DNA of 64,000 bases from Mermis nigrescens (taxonomy: Eukaryota > Nematoda > Enoplea > Mermithida > Mermithidae). Shown here in pieces: positions 11,099 to 22,394 of the stretch. The stretch's first letter is position 1, and every line of letters starts with the position of its first letter. A program made the position numbers and the translations under genes. Location: contig JAVLUZ010000343.1 of NCBI GenBank assembly GCA_036768485.1, forward strand, positions 1 through 64,000, written 5' to 3'. Below the pieces are notes generated by a model. The model ran no database searches, was not told the DNA's origin, and saw only the letters and a list, made by a program, of their open reading frames with translations.

Positions 11099-11934
11099 AT
11101 ATGTATTTAGTATATTATACAGGGTCTTTCAAAAAATCACGTAACCGCACTAATAAAGGTATACTGTAGCATATACATAAAATTAACAATTAAAACTTCG
11201 CAGGAGTGTAGTCTTATATATGGATGCTTGTTTGGCATAATTTCTTAATGTGAGAAAAAATTCTCCTAAATCTATGGCTCTTCTTCTCAACTCACATAGT
11301 TCGAGTTTTGGCGCCGAATTTTTTTAGGATTTTTGCTAAAATAGTTAAATCTAACAGCTCGTATAAAAATGTTGACAAAATTCGTATACAAAATGCAGAT
11401 TAGAATTACTGTTCACTTAAAAAGGCAAATTTCAGGGCCTGGAAGTGCCTGACTGCAAAAAACAATGACTTCATCTATCAATTTGTCTATCGATTAAAAC
11501 TGACGGACAGATCTAATAGAGGTCATTGTGAGTAACACTTACTCTAACGTTACAGCAAAATTTTTCAGTTGTATTGATAAAATTCTAATCGTTTGTTTCT
11601 AATGTTTGTTTCTTCAACCGCTGAAAATTACAGCAGTCTGCGTGCAGTGGTTACTAAGTTTTATTAGCGGTCATCACTAATTTGGCAAAACTTTTTAAGT
11701 TTCCGCGCTAAATCTCGAAGCATACATGGTTCTAGGAAAAAAGCCCTGAATTCGGGGATATCTTTCCCATATTATAAAATTTTACTTAACAAGCGACCAA
11801 ACATTAGACCACACTCTTGCAAAGTTTCAACTATTAATTTTAAATTTACGCTACCAGTATATCCAGTTTAGTGCGGTACCGTTTTTTTATTGAATTACCC
11901 TGTACAATTTTTGTCGCTCTATCCATCTCACCCC
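11099..11934. other. No gene seen
   Basis: AT-rich sequence without recognised repeats or exons; probably intron of the minus-strand gene. Confidence 0.4.
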
Positions 11935-12081
11935 CATAGGTGGGCGGCGCCAAGATTCTGGGGGCTACAAGATTTTTCGATGGTCAAAAAGTGGCCTTAA
12001 AAATGGTGGACGGCGAAAAAACATCATTTTTCAACGTTTCTCATCGAGCACTATCCATTGGCATCAAAAAAATCGCGAAAA
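11935..12081 (+). mobile_element. Family A MITE, right-truncated
   Basis: CATAGGTGGGCGGCGCC and following blocks up to GCATCAAAAAAATCGCG. It stops exactly where the direct repeat at 12082 begins. Confidence 0.65.
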
Positions 12082-12270
12082 AAGCATAATTAGCATGTTC
12101 CGCCTACTTAGCGGAGTAGCTGAAGAAATTTCACTTTTGCCTCGAACCCTTTACACTAAAACGATCACAGATCAAGAAATATTGCGTTAAGAGAGAAAAA
12201 ATTAGGCCTCGAGATATTGTAACCCTCAACATTATTGAACTGATGGGACTGCACATAAACCAAAATTGAG
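12082..12270. repeat. Direct repeat, copy 1
   Basis: A 189-bp segment starting AAGCATAATTAGCATGTTCC, repeated at 12550-12739 with only a handful of differences. The copies are 468 bp apart. Neither copy shows long-terminal-repeat hallmarks or coding sequence. Confidence 0.75.
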
Positions 12271-12549
12271 TTAGATAAGCTGTTAAAAAAGCACACAAAA
12301 AAACACGTATACTTTACACTTTTGTGCAAGAACCAATGAGCGTAAAGGAATTTTAAGGTCAGATTCGTATTCTGCAACTGAGGGGCAACATTTAAAAAAA
12401 TTGGACCTCCGTTAATTGTTTGATACCCAATGCTCTGGGCGGAAAAATGCTTCTCGGTGTAAACTTTACACTTGTGCTAATACCGCAACATTGAGTGTAT
12501 AGAAACAAAATAAACTAGGATCTGTAACGCTAAGGTCAGGGCACATTTT

Positions 12550-12739
12550 AAGCATAATTAGCATGTTCCGCCTACTTAGCCAACTAGCTGAAGAAATTTC
12601 ATTTTTCGCCTCGAACCCTTTACACTAAAACGATCACAGATCAAGAAATATTGCGTTAAGAGAGAAAAAATTAGGCCTAGAGATATTGTAACCCTCTACA
12701 TTATAGAACTGATTGGACTGCACATAAACCATATTTGAG
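12550..12739. repeat. Direct repeat, copy 2
   Basis: The second copy of the segment at 12082-12270. The few differences suggest a fairly recent segmental or element-derived duplication. Confidence 0.75.
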
Positions 12740-13934
12740 GCAAAAACACAGGCAAAAAAATCCTTAACAGAACTTAAAACTTTCACTTGTTCAAATTTCG
12801 TGGCGACAACTGCAATTCCCTATAAAATCGAACTCGGATAATGCATACCCCTCGGCCTCAGAGTACAAACTCATCGTAACCAAATGTAGGCAAGGCATAA
12901 CCTATGTATGTTTCAACCTTTTTCGCGTTACGCACGTGTTTGTGCGCCCAACAAAACAACGCCATTCGTGATAATCGATTGTTTTGTCATTTTACTATTA
13001 TTTGTTAGTTTACCTTAGTGACAAATACGTAAGCGACATTAATTTTAGAAAACCAACACAGATATTTTCTCAAATCGAATTAAGGAACCAACCATACATG
13101 TAAAAGGGGATATGGATGGATCCACCCAAAGCCGGACGTCCCCCCACCATCCCCCAAACCCAGAAAATTTTTGACCCCCTCCCAGCGATTTTTGGAAAAA
13201 AATCAATTTTTTGGCCGTCTAGCCGAAAATTGTAAGTCATTTACCCCCCCCTAAAATGACCGGGCTCCCAAATTTTGAGCCATTACATACATATATGGAA
13301 CCAACGTAGCAATTAACGTACATAGCTGTTCACTGAAAATTTTAAATTTAATCACCAGTTTTCTAAAAGATCCGCCGCTCTATGAAGCAGTTTGATTTCG
13401 AATTTTGCAAGAGACCATTATACTCATTACGAGCAAAATATCGGGTCGAAATCTCTGATAGGTAGCACATTAGAGCATCTTCCATTTTTGAAACGTTGGC
13501 GTGTATGACAAAAATTTTTGGAAATCCAGCATCACGTGTTACTTGATATACTCTATGATACTTGTCGAGCATATAATTGTATATTTGTTAATTTTTGCCA
13601 CAAGCAAGGTTTATAGGCTTATTGATTGACTTGATTAGAATGCTCAAATTACAAAGCACAGGCAAAAAATAGTACAAAGATAAGTTTTAAGGCAAATCAA
13701 AAAAGTTACATAAGACGAATTCGAAGGAATATATTGTGAAAGCTCGCTTCTTCTTTCCTCATGATCGTATGGATGATGAATAAAAAGAGTAAGAAAAGCA
13801 AAAAATGCATAGGTCTCTAATCCGAATTCTAAAGAGCTGTAAAGGCAGAAATTTAAATTCTCCCACGACCACACGACGACTCACGGTAACAAGATTATCA
13901 GTTGTCATACTCCAATTATTAATAAAAGTCACTT
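12740..13934. other. No gene seen
   Basis: Likely intron of the minus-strand gene. It contains a short G/C-run repeat end at about 13120-13290 and nothing else I can assign. Confidence 0.4.
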
Positions 13935-14425
13935 CGTTACATACATAGTCGCCACGAAATATGAACAATAAAGAAGCGATTGAGTTTATTTAGGAACGCT
14001 TTTTCACGGTTTAATCGCCGGAGACCTAAAGAGTATGCTGACACGCTTCACTTCAAGAAAACGCGACCCAAGCAGTTCAAAACGCTGTTTAGATTCAAGA
14101 AAAGACGACCTAAACGCTTAGGTCAAACAGTTCACGACTCAGCGCGCGTTGAGCATATCAATATTGATTATTCAAGTGCAATTAATATGAACGTGATATT
14201 GTGTACAGAATGCGCACACGCGCCATCATACGCGTCTATTTATGAACGCATGCTGAGTCGTAAACGGAACGACCTAAGCGTTTAGGTCGCGTTTTCTTAA
14301 AGGAAAACATGTAAGCATACTCTTTAGGTATTCAGCGTTAGGTCGTGTAAAAGCGTTAGTAAATAAAATCAATCGGTTCTTTATCGCTCATATTTCGTGG
14401 CGAGAACTATACGTAACAACGCCGA
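13935..14425. repeat. Long inverted repeat (foldback element)
   Basis: The left arm (from CGTTACATACATAGT near 13935) and the right arm (ending ACTATACGTAACAACG near 14425) are reverse complements over about 230 bp each with moderate divergence. Matching blocks in order are CGCCACGAAATATGA, AACGCTTTTTCACG, CCTAAAGAGTATGCT, AAGAAAACGCGACC, GACCTAAACGCTTAGGTC and CGACTCAGC. The loop is only some tens of bases. It lies about 80 bp downstream of the first exon of the minus-strand gene, in intron 1. The open frame inside it is a by-product of the repeat. Confidence 0.8.
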
Positions 14426-14505
14426 TATAAAAAATGGATTAATTTCGACGTGAATTATTTGTAATTATTTATTTTGTTACATGCATTATTATTATTTTTC
14501 ATTAC

Positions 14506-14770
14506 TGTTGCGAATCGACGGTAAAAACGGAGACGAAGCAACCGGTCTGACGCTGGTGGGCGATGAAGAAAACGACTTGAAGCGAAGCTGAGCTTTGCTT
14601 GGAATTTCGCTGACGTCATCGTATTTGCTGAAATTGAACCAAGCCGGAGGCGAAGTGGGCGGCTGATGAAACGAGCTGCTGTTGGTGCAATCGAACAGTT
14701 GAGAAAAATTCAGGTTTTTCGCAGTACCACACGAAGACAAAGCGGGAAACGCATCGAAATAGCTGAACAT
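14506..14770 (-). CDS. Unrecognised host gene, first recognised exon
   Basis: It encodes MFSYFDAFPALSS and onward: about 88 residues rich in Ser, Pro and Phe, ending at donor GTAATG with one base (A) that joins the 10452 exon in frame to make Ser. The start is taken as the ATG at 14770. An ATG 11 codons earlier (14803) is also in frame, and a possible acceptor (GAATATGTTCAG) just inside would instead make this an internal exon. With the other three exons the predicted protein is about 464-470 residues with no break. The three-for-three phase agreement is the main evidence. Confidence 0.5.
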
Positions 14771-14859
14771 ATTCAAAATTTTAATCGAAAGAGTACAACT
14801 CATTATATATTATGTGTACAAAAAAATTTTCGTTGTACAATGACTTTTCCGGTTGTGTT

Positions 14860-15075
14860 GTATTGTTTTTATTCTATTGTATTGTATTTGTTGTATTATT
14901 TATTTATTATTTATTATTTATTAATTATTTATTTTATTGTATTTATTTATTGTATTTATTGTATTGTATTTATTGTATTGTATTTATTTTTTATCTTTTT
15001 CATTATTTTATCATTTTATTTTTTATTACTTACTTTATTATTTATATTTTATCATTTATTTTTACTCCTTCTGTT
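14860..15075. repeat. Low-complexity TTTATTGTA-type tract
   Basis: About 200 bp of interspersed TTATT, TTGTA and TTTA words. Long hydrophobic frames across it (Ile/Leu/Tyr/Phe) are artefacts of composition. Confidence 0.8.
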
Positions 15076-15829
15076 GTACAATACTTTACATGTACAAAGA
15101 GGTTCGTACAAAAAACAGTGTATCAGACCATCATTTTCGATGTCTAATCCTAAATTTTACTATATGAAGTACAAAAATGAACTATTGATTATGAAAATTC
15201 ATCTATACAGTGTCGAGTCGACACTTATTCCATCATATTAAACTAGAAGGATCGAATTTTATATCATCATATGCAATGATGTACAGCATAGCCCGTCTGG
15301 GGTTCAGTCGGTTTGGGGAAGGGGTCAAATACTAAGCTTTTTGAGCCAAAATAACGTCAAAAACTGTTACAAATGCGATAAATGGCAATAAAATTATGTA
15401 AATCTACAGTTTCTGGTCAACTTGAAGCATTTTTGCAGAAAATGTTCATTTTCATAGATTTTAGCCTTCATTTTGCCTCATTTTTCTCAGTTTCCATTTT
15501 TCCATTGTGAGGGTTTAGATTCTAAATGTGTATCTTTGTAACAATCAATGTAAAAGCTCGACCATAGCTTTGATAGTTTTCATCCGGCGACGGGCAAACA
15601 CCGGAATCCAGTGCAGCGTCAGATTTTTCATCAACTGAATCAAACAATAAAAACTAAAAAACTAGGCCTCATCAGCCGATTTTATCAGCGAACAACAAAA
15701 GAAAAGTAATTGATTACAAAAAATAAAATTTAATTTTCAGCGAACAAAGTATTTGCTTAACTGATTCTTACACTGCCTTAAGATTTTCTGAATTGACAGA
15801 CAACTATTCCGTAAGAAGCATAACAATTA
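15076..15829. other. No gene seen
   Basis: A possible broken family C end (ACATGTACAAAGAGG then GTACAAAAAACAGTG) lies at about 15090-15124. Nothing else recognised. Confidence 0.4.
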
Positions 15830-16075
15830 AAATGATCTTAAAAGTCAAAATTTTCGATGAATCCTTATATTTTCTACTTGCAAAGTGACGAAACTAGTCA
15901 GAATGGGACAAAAAGTAATTAAAAATGCAGTTTATCACATTAAGACATGCTATGTCAGGATGTTTTAGCCATTCTTTATATTTGACCTGCAAAAAAGGCT
16001 AGAATTCCAAATTAATGGTCTCAAATTTTGGGATTTCACCCCCCTGAAATTTCGACCTCTGGGAAACTATGGTTA
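15830..16075 (-). repeat. Family B repeat, reversed partial copy
   Basis: It reads the same ordered blocks as 8519-8965 on the opposite strand: GTGACGAAACTAGTCAGAATGG, TAAGACATGCTATG, TTTAGCCATTC, then the outer GGGAAACTATGG. Confidence 0.6.
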
Positions 16076-16859
16076 TGACCAACCCCGCAGGTTCCAGGAA
16101 AGTCATGTGACCATGAAAAACCTGAGCGTGCTCATATATGATTAATTCTTATGTTCTTCGAACAGTTCCATCAAACACGCGGTAGCCGCTTACCAAACAG
16201 TTGGTTGACGACTTGAGACATTGTGAATGCAGAGGAAACGAAATTGAAGTGCAATAATAGATATGGTAGCAACGATGTACAAAAGATTATTTTTTTTACG
16301 ATCCCATCACAAAAAATTTGTTGTGGCTTGGCTGGCTAAGTGACGAATAATTGATGCGTTGAAACAGGAAGGATTCGAGCTAACGACGACTGTACAAGTC
16401 GTTAGATGGGTATCAATAATACTGCGTATATAACACGGCAATCGGAAGTGGATGGATTATTAAATTTGTAATGTAAGAATAGGACGAAAGGCGGCAGAGT
16501 CGACGAATAAACTGCTATTGAACTGGACTAATATTTCCGAGTTGTATTTGAAAGCGAAGATTTGATTACAGGCGGAAAAACCGTCCTTGAATTCCCAAAG
16601 CAATGCCTGTCACTGACGTGACAAAGCACGCCTCCCCTCGAAAGGGCAAGGGATAATAAGCTTCTTTGATTATCTAGAAAGCCCCCATGTTGGCTTCGAC
16701 AGCGGACCAAATGATCGGACGTACAGCGAGCACGTGGGCTTGAGAATGGATATCCATTCCTAGAACACATACATTTGGTCGAAATAACCTTTTACAAATT
16801 TTTGTTCAACAAACAGTACATCAATCTATGTACGATTAATTTCATTTTAGTGTGCTGGT
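16076..16859. other. No gene seen; one small hairpin
   Basis: An 8-bp perfect stem (CTAACGAC/GTCGTTAG) occurs at about 16380-16405. The region 16550-16760 is somewhat GC-richer but has no assignable exon. Confidence 0.4.
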
Positions 16860-17300
16860 CAGTGTTTTTTGTACAAGGTCCCTTTGTACATGTACAAAGA
16901 TAGTCCCCAAAAGTCTTTGTACATTTTGTACACACGAATTTTGGGTACTATAATATGGTACAGTAGCGATTTTAGCGGGGTAAAAACAGTTGGTTCGACT
17001 TTTGGTAGTGTATTTTAGCTAATTCATGGGTCTCAAAGAGTTAAAATCACTAAGAATCGTCTTAAAACGGCGCGAAACACCGAAAAATTTGACATTTCTC
17101 CTTTTGAAATGCAATTCCTGCCATTATAAAAATAGTAGAACACACAATTACTCATTTCGGCGCGAAACACCGATTATTTTCTCGAATTTTAGACCTTTTT
17201 TGCAATTTTTGTCTTCCCAGAAATCTTTGTACATGACAAAGACGGCCCCAAAAAGTCTTTGTACATCGGGAAAAATCTCTGCCGAGTTAAAAAAACAATT
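16860..17300 (+). mobile_element. Family C hAT MITE, right end eroded
   Basis: The left end CAGTGTTTTTTGTACAAGG is intact and all internal blocks are present, including two variant mini-hairpins (GCGCGAAACACC) at about 17068 and 17160. The right end reads GAGTTAAAAAAACAATT instead of a CACTG terminus, and no clear TSD remains. Confidence 0.75.
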
Positions 17301-17655
17301 TTGAAGGTAGCCAGTTTAAGACATTAGTTATTACGACAGAATAGCGCAGAAATAACGATAAAAACTGAAGACAAAACGGACTGAACAAGCCTAATGTTAG
17401 CGCAAATATCGAATTTCCTCTTTTCGTTACAGGTAGGTGCAGGCCCGTATCCGGGATTCGGCCAGAAGGGGACGGACCCGACATAATTGGCCTATATCTC
17501 CTAATATTCGCCGGAATAGCTCGCAAAATCCGCATTTTTCGACGTTTTTCGACATGCTCTATCCATTAAGATAATGAAATTCAAAGGTTTTTTTAAATTT
17601 TCCACGCAAAAAACTATAAAAAGTGTCTTGAGAAGCTCTTATTTCTAAAGCATAA

Positions 17656-17826
17656 ATTTCTCGAGCAATTGGATTCGATACATGGAAGCTCCCAAGCACT
17701 TTGGCTGATGAACATGTAGAATGCGGCGCAAGCAGCAGCAGTAGTGAAGATTCAAATGATATCGAGTCTGCTAATAGCAGCGACATAGAATTTGTTGATG
17801 ATTCAGACAATGAAACACTGGACTAA
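17656..17826 (+). pseudogene. Acidic Ser-rich C-terminal coding remnant, unidentified
   Basis: An open 56-codon stretch (GFDTWKLPSTLADEHVEC, then a Ser/Asp/Glu-rich tail ending DDSDNETLD) terminates in TAA at 17824-17826. An in-frame stop lies just upstream. It lies about 160 bp before the CCGG-word right end at 18066, so it could be the last bit of a transposase gene of that element. A host exon is equally possible. No motif decides it. Confidence 0.25.
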
Positions 17827-17983
17827 ATCTGTTTCTTGTGACATAAATAGTAATAAAACTTGATTTGAAAAGGCGCACCTAACTTTGCGCTTGCCATTTA
17901 CTACTGAATGGAGCAGTCGCTCATTATTTCTCTTCCTATGCCCACCCCAAGTATGTGTCATGTGATAATATTTTCCTTGTCTG

Positions 17984-18066
17984 ACCCCGGCCGGCCCCGG
18001 CTGGGGCCGGAAATCTTTTTTCAGCCCCGGTACCGCCCCGGCCCCGGCCAAAAAGTCACCCCGGTC
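17984..18066. repeat. CCCCGGCC word array with hAT-like right end
   Basis: Repeats of CCCCGGCC and its complement run up to GGTCGATCACTA, whose complement TAGTGATCGACCGG is a YAGTG-type terminus. The composition is extreme for this AT-rich window. No matching left TSD was found. Confidence 0.55.
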
Positions 18067-18349
18067 GATCACTAGTCAACTCTTAATCTTTTAGCCACTA
18101 GCTACAAATAAATGAGATAAAAGTAGCATTTGGTTTAATGAGTAAAGTGAAGGAATCGAAAACATGCAGATTGCCCTGAACATGTATTCAGTAAAAGCTA
18201 ATTTATACACAGTAGTAAAGATATAACAAGGACTAAGTACACATATGGTCGAATCAGTACAGTTCTCAAAATTAACACTTGCCCATTGATAAATAACTGA
18301 CAGTATCACATCCTGTACAAAATACGAATTATGTACATTAAACATTTCT

Positions 18350-18440
18350 CCGGCCCCGGCCATTTTTTGACCTTGCGGGGATGCTGAAAAATGGCCGGGG
18401 ATAGACTGGGTCGGGGCCGGAGCCCCGGTCGATCCTACTA
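18350..18440. repeat. Second CCCCGGCC word array and end
   Basis: A second block of the same words, again ending CCCCGGTCGATC, in the same orientation and about 370 bp downstream of the first. The pair may be two tandem right ends. Confidence 0.5.
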
Positions 18441-18642
18441 AATACCAATAACAAGTGTAAAATTAAATCGAAAATTTTGGAATTTAATTTTTCTGGAACG
18501 CATTTTTTCATTACAAAAATTCTCCAAAATGTGAACCATGCCCAAATTTTTTATCTGTATACCAAAATTTTTGTTAGAAAAACTCCCAAGTATGGAAAAA
18601 CGGTGGGTAAGAATCGCCCATCCAATTTTCAACCATTTGGCC

Positions 18643-19300
18643 CAGTGGTTTTTCTTTGTACTCGGCAAAGATTTTTCCCTATGTACAAAGACTTTTCGGG
18701 ACCGTCTTTGTACATGTACAAAGATTTTTGGGAAGACAAAAATTGCAAAAATTCTAAAATTCGCATAAATTTTCGGCGCTTCGCGCCGAAAAAAGTAATA
18801 ATGTGTTCTTTATATTTTTATAATGGCAGAAATTGCATTTCAACGGGAAAAATGTGGAATTTTTCGGCGCTTCGCGCCGTTTTAAGACGATTCTTAGTAA
18901 TATTTGCCCTTAAAGACCCAGAAATCAGCTAAAATGCACTACCAAAAGTCAAACAACTCTGTTTTTACCCCAGTAAGATCGCTACTTTACCATATTATAT
19001 TACCCAAAAATTTGTGTGTACAAAAGGTACAAAGATTTTTGGGAAAACAAAACTGTAAAAAGGTGTAAAATTCACGGAAATTTTTGCGCCGAAATAGGTA
19101 ATTGTTTGTCCTATATATCTTTAAAATGGCAGAATTTGCATTTTAGAATGTAAAAATGTCAAATTTTTTCGACGCTTCGCGCCGTTTTGAGACAATTTTC
19201 AGTAATTTTTGGCGTCAGAAACACAGAAATTAGCTAAAATACACTACGAAAGATCGAAAAACCCTGTTTTACCACACTAAAATCGCCTTATAGTACACAA
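18643..19300 (-). repeat. Tandem dimer of family C internal unit
   Basis: Two successive copies of the family C body in reverse orientation (about 18643-19030 and 19031-19300). Each has the CGGCGCTTCGCGCCG mini-hairpins and the blocks GAAATTAGCTAAAATRCACTAC and CTGTTTTTACC. The second lacks a terminus. Confidence 0.7.
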
Positions 19301-19471
19301 AAATTGAAAGAAGAGGAAAATTTATTCGGTAAAACTATTTAAAAAAGACACATAAAAAGTAGGTAAAAATGCATTGTCAATGTGAACATAATACACAATC
19401 TGCATAAAACAAAGTATGTGCATAAAGCAACAGATAATGCAATGGTACCAGGAGCGTAAGGCACAATGCTC

Positions 19472-22352
19472 TTACGTACGCCCCTCAAGATAAACACTAA
19501 AATCAATTACCGAAATCATATTTCTGAAAGCTATTGGATTATTACAGTCAACTGTATTTTGCGGGAAGATGTTCCAAATTTTAGCCACCCTGTTCGCAAA
19601 GTCATGTTTTCTACAATCTAAACGTGATTGTTTAGTGAACAGTTTCATGTTATTTACGTATCCAGTACCTCTGTCAGGTGTAAGCTCAAAAAATTCATTA
19701 AATGTCAATATTCTGTGTTTAACAATTTTAAAAGCAAAAACAAGATCAGTGTGGATACGACGGGTTTCGAGTCGTTCTGAGTTTAGGATATTCAATCTTT
19801 CATCATACGATAAAGTTTTATTCCAAAATAATTTTCTTGTAAATTTTCTTTGTACTTTTTTCAAGTCGTGTAATATCTCCAATTTGGTATGGATTCCAGA
19901 CAACAGATCCATATTCAAGGATAGGTCTCACAAATGTTTTAAAAGCTCTAATCATCAAATCGGTATTTTTTGAGACGAATGTTTTGTGTATTAAGGATGC
20001 GACTCTAGCAGCTTTAGACGCTATATTTGTACAATGAATGCCCGATGATAAATCATTAGATATGTGAATACCAAGGTCCTTCATACAATTTTCGGCATTT
20101 TTTAACTCAGATAGACCTAACTTATAGCCCACTTCCGGATTTCCGTAACCCGAGTATAACGTTGCACATTTTTTGTAGCTCATTTTCAGTTGCCATTTTT
20201 CGGCCCAAGAATGCAATGAATCAAGATCAGACTGTAACAGGATGGAATTTTCAGATTTGTTGAAAATTTCAAATCGTCAGCAAACAACATTATATTGCTA
20301 TTTTTAATCGAATCTACTAAATCGTTTTCAAAGATAAAAATAACGTGGGACCCATAACATTTCCTTGAGGAACACCACTTATTACTCGCAATGAATTAGA
20401 TTTATGACCGTCCATTTTTACCTTCTGTGATCTGCCTATTAAAAACGATCGAATCCAGTTTAGCAAAACTCCAGAAATTCTCAAATGTTCAACTTTCCGT
20501 ACAGTTTAGAATGAACAACAGAATCGAAGGCTTTACAAAAATCTACATAAACTATGTCAGTAGGAATCCGATTATCTTAATTCTTAGTCCAAATATTTTT
20601 TGCATTTTAGTAACTGAGAATCACACGATTTGTTTTTCATAAAACCGAATTGCTGTGGGTTCAACAAATTGTTTCGATTAAAATAGTTTATGATACAATC
20701 ATTTATTATTGACTCCATAATTTTGCAGAAAATACACGTGAGTGAAATTGGTCTAAAATTTTCTACGAAATGAGGGTTTTCTTTTTTAATAACCAAGGTT
20801 ACCAAGGCTTCCAACCAGGACTTGGGAAGTTTTCCAGTTCTATAAGAGACTTCAAAAATTGTAGACAGGGGAGCAATCAAATTATCACGAATTTGTTATA
20901 TAAAGTATGAGCAAAACCCATCGGGATCAACAGAATATGTGGGTTTTAGCTTATTTAACGCCAAGGAAATTACCGAATTTTCAAAAGCAACTTTCGGATG
21001 ATCTGTTACGCTTATGCGAATCACATCATCTGGACTTTAATGATTATCTAAAGTGAAAACCGATCCAAAAAATGTATTGAAAGCATCTGCCTTGATTGAT
21101 TGGTCGGATAAGATTTGATTATTAACCTCTGAATCGGGAATTAATCGCTTCAAGTTAAGCCGAGTATTGACTAAACTGTAAAATTTTTTCAAATTAAGAC
21201 CATTTTTAGTAAATTTTCTTTCTCTTTACAGCAAAATGAAGCTACCGCATCATTCACATCATTACAGATGTTTTTGTATCGATTTTTCAAATTCGGACTT
21301 TTCTTAAGATTTCTCCAAATTTTTAACTTTTCCTTCTGAAGACGCAAAATATTTTCGGAAACTTTTTATTGTTAATGGGATGTTTCCAAAAAAGAACATG
21401 GGATTAATTGGCTTCAGTTAAATCAGTAGAAAAAGCTTCATAAAATCGTCAATGTTTACAGTTTGAAAAAACATCGGGCCAGCTTATTATGGATAAATCA
21501 CGATATAATCAGCTCTTTGAAGTCGAGGTTTTGTGATATGATTTTCCTCAAGTTCTATAGGAAATAGGAATGGATATATTGAACTCAACTGAATCGTGAT
21601 CACTAGGATGCAAAAGGTGGCGAATGTTGTATATCGAATATGGATGACTTGTCTGAGCAAAAAACTAAATCCAGTATATTATTACCTAATGTTGGTTGAC
21701 CTATGAACTGGTGTAATCCGACCTGATTCACAAAATCAAAAATGTGAAGAGATACTATTTTCAGCAAGTAAAAATGTTTGTTCCATTTTATTGCTGAAGT
21801 TAAAATCCTCCAATAATACAATGATCCTGGGAGTTCTACAAGACCATTCTAAATATTCGAGAAATTGGTTGTTCATTTTATTATTCAACAAAGGATTTCT
21901 GTCACAAAGCACAAATTGATATTTTGTATTGAGAACGTCAAAATCACAAACGACGGTTTCTTTGTTGCATATAAACGTCAGGAATGTTCAAATTTTTGAG
22001 TTTTAGCTTATTATTGTATACGATTGCAGCAACCAACTCCAACTCTATTTTCCCAATCATGGCGGATAACACTATAGTCAAAGTTTAGCAATAATAAGGA
22101 ATCTAGAAAAGGATCGTTAAGCCACGACTCTGTAATAAATATGAGGTTGTAAATCGACTGAGAGAGTAGACAATGAAGTTGATCGATTTTATTACCTAGA
22201 CTTCTGGCGTTAATCAGTATGCATTTCAATGATCGACGAACAGGGAGACCAGTATTTTGAAGTAGAGGTGTTTTATTGATTTTTTCCAAATTAACATTAG
22301 TTTCAGGTTTTTCAGTAGAGTCCAAAAATTTGGAAGGGACGTACGTCTTCAA
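19472..22352 (-). pseudogene. Retrotransposon ORF2 (endonuclease-reverse transcriptase), broken
   Basis: The start at 22352 opens an apurinic-type endonuclease: INARSLGNK carries the catalytic Asn and FITESWLND the catalytic Glu. Reverse transcriptase pieces follow: FRPISLTCIFCKIMESII and the QQFGFMKNKSC motif at about 20584-20880. The C-terminal region has LSSGIHCTNIASKAARVASL, RPILEYGSVVWNPY and the terminal LDCRKHDFANRVAKIWN block, to the stop at 19472. Frames change between 22011, 21603, 20880 and 20216. In a live element this enzyme nicks DNA and primes reverse transcription at the target. Confidence 0.85.
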
Positions 22353-22394
22353 TGATTAATAAAATTGGACAAAACAATGAAAAAACTGGCGAAT

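Noticed and set aside
14666..15241. A 191-codon hydrophobic frame resembling a membrane protein
   Set aside because: It runs through a TTTATTGTA low-complexity tract. The apparent membrane segments are Ile/Leu/Tyr/Phe codons forced by composition.
16340..16440. Possible minus-strand tRNA with a GTA-containing hairpin loop
   Set aside because: One good stem exists (CTAACGAC/GTCGTTAG), but there is no D arm, T arm or acceptor pairing.
11052..18440. One CCGG-word hAT element from 11052 to 18066 or 18434
   Set aside because: The flanks do not match: ATTATAAC at left against GTCAACTC or CTAAATAC at right. The ends were kept as separate orphans.
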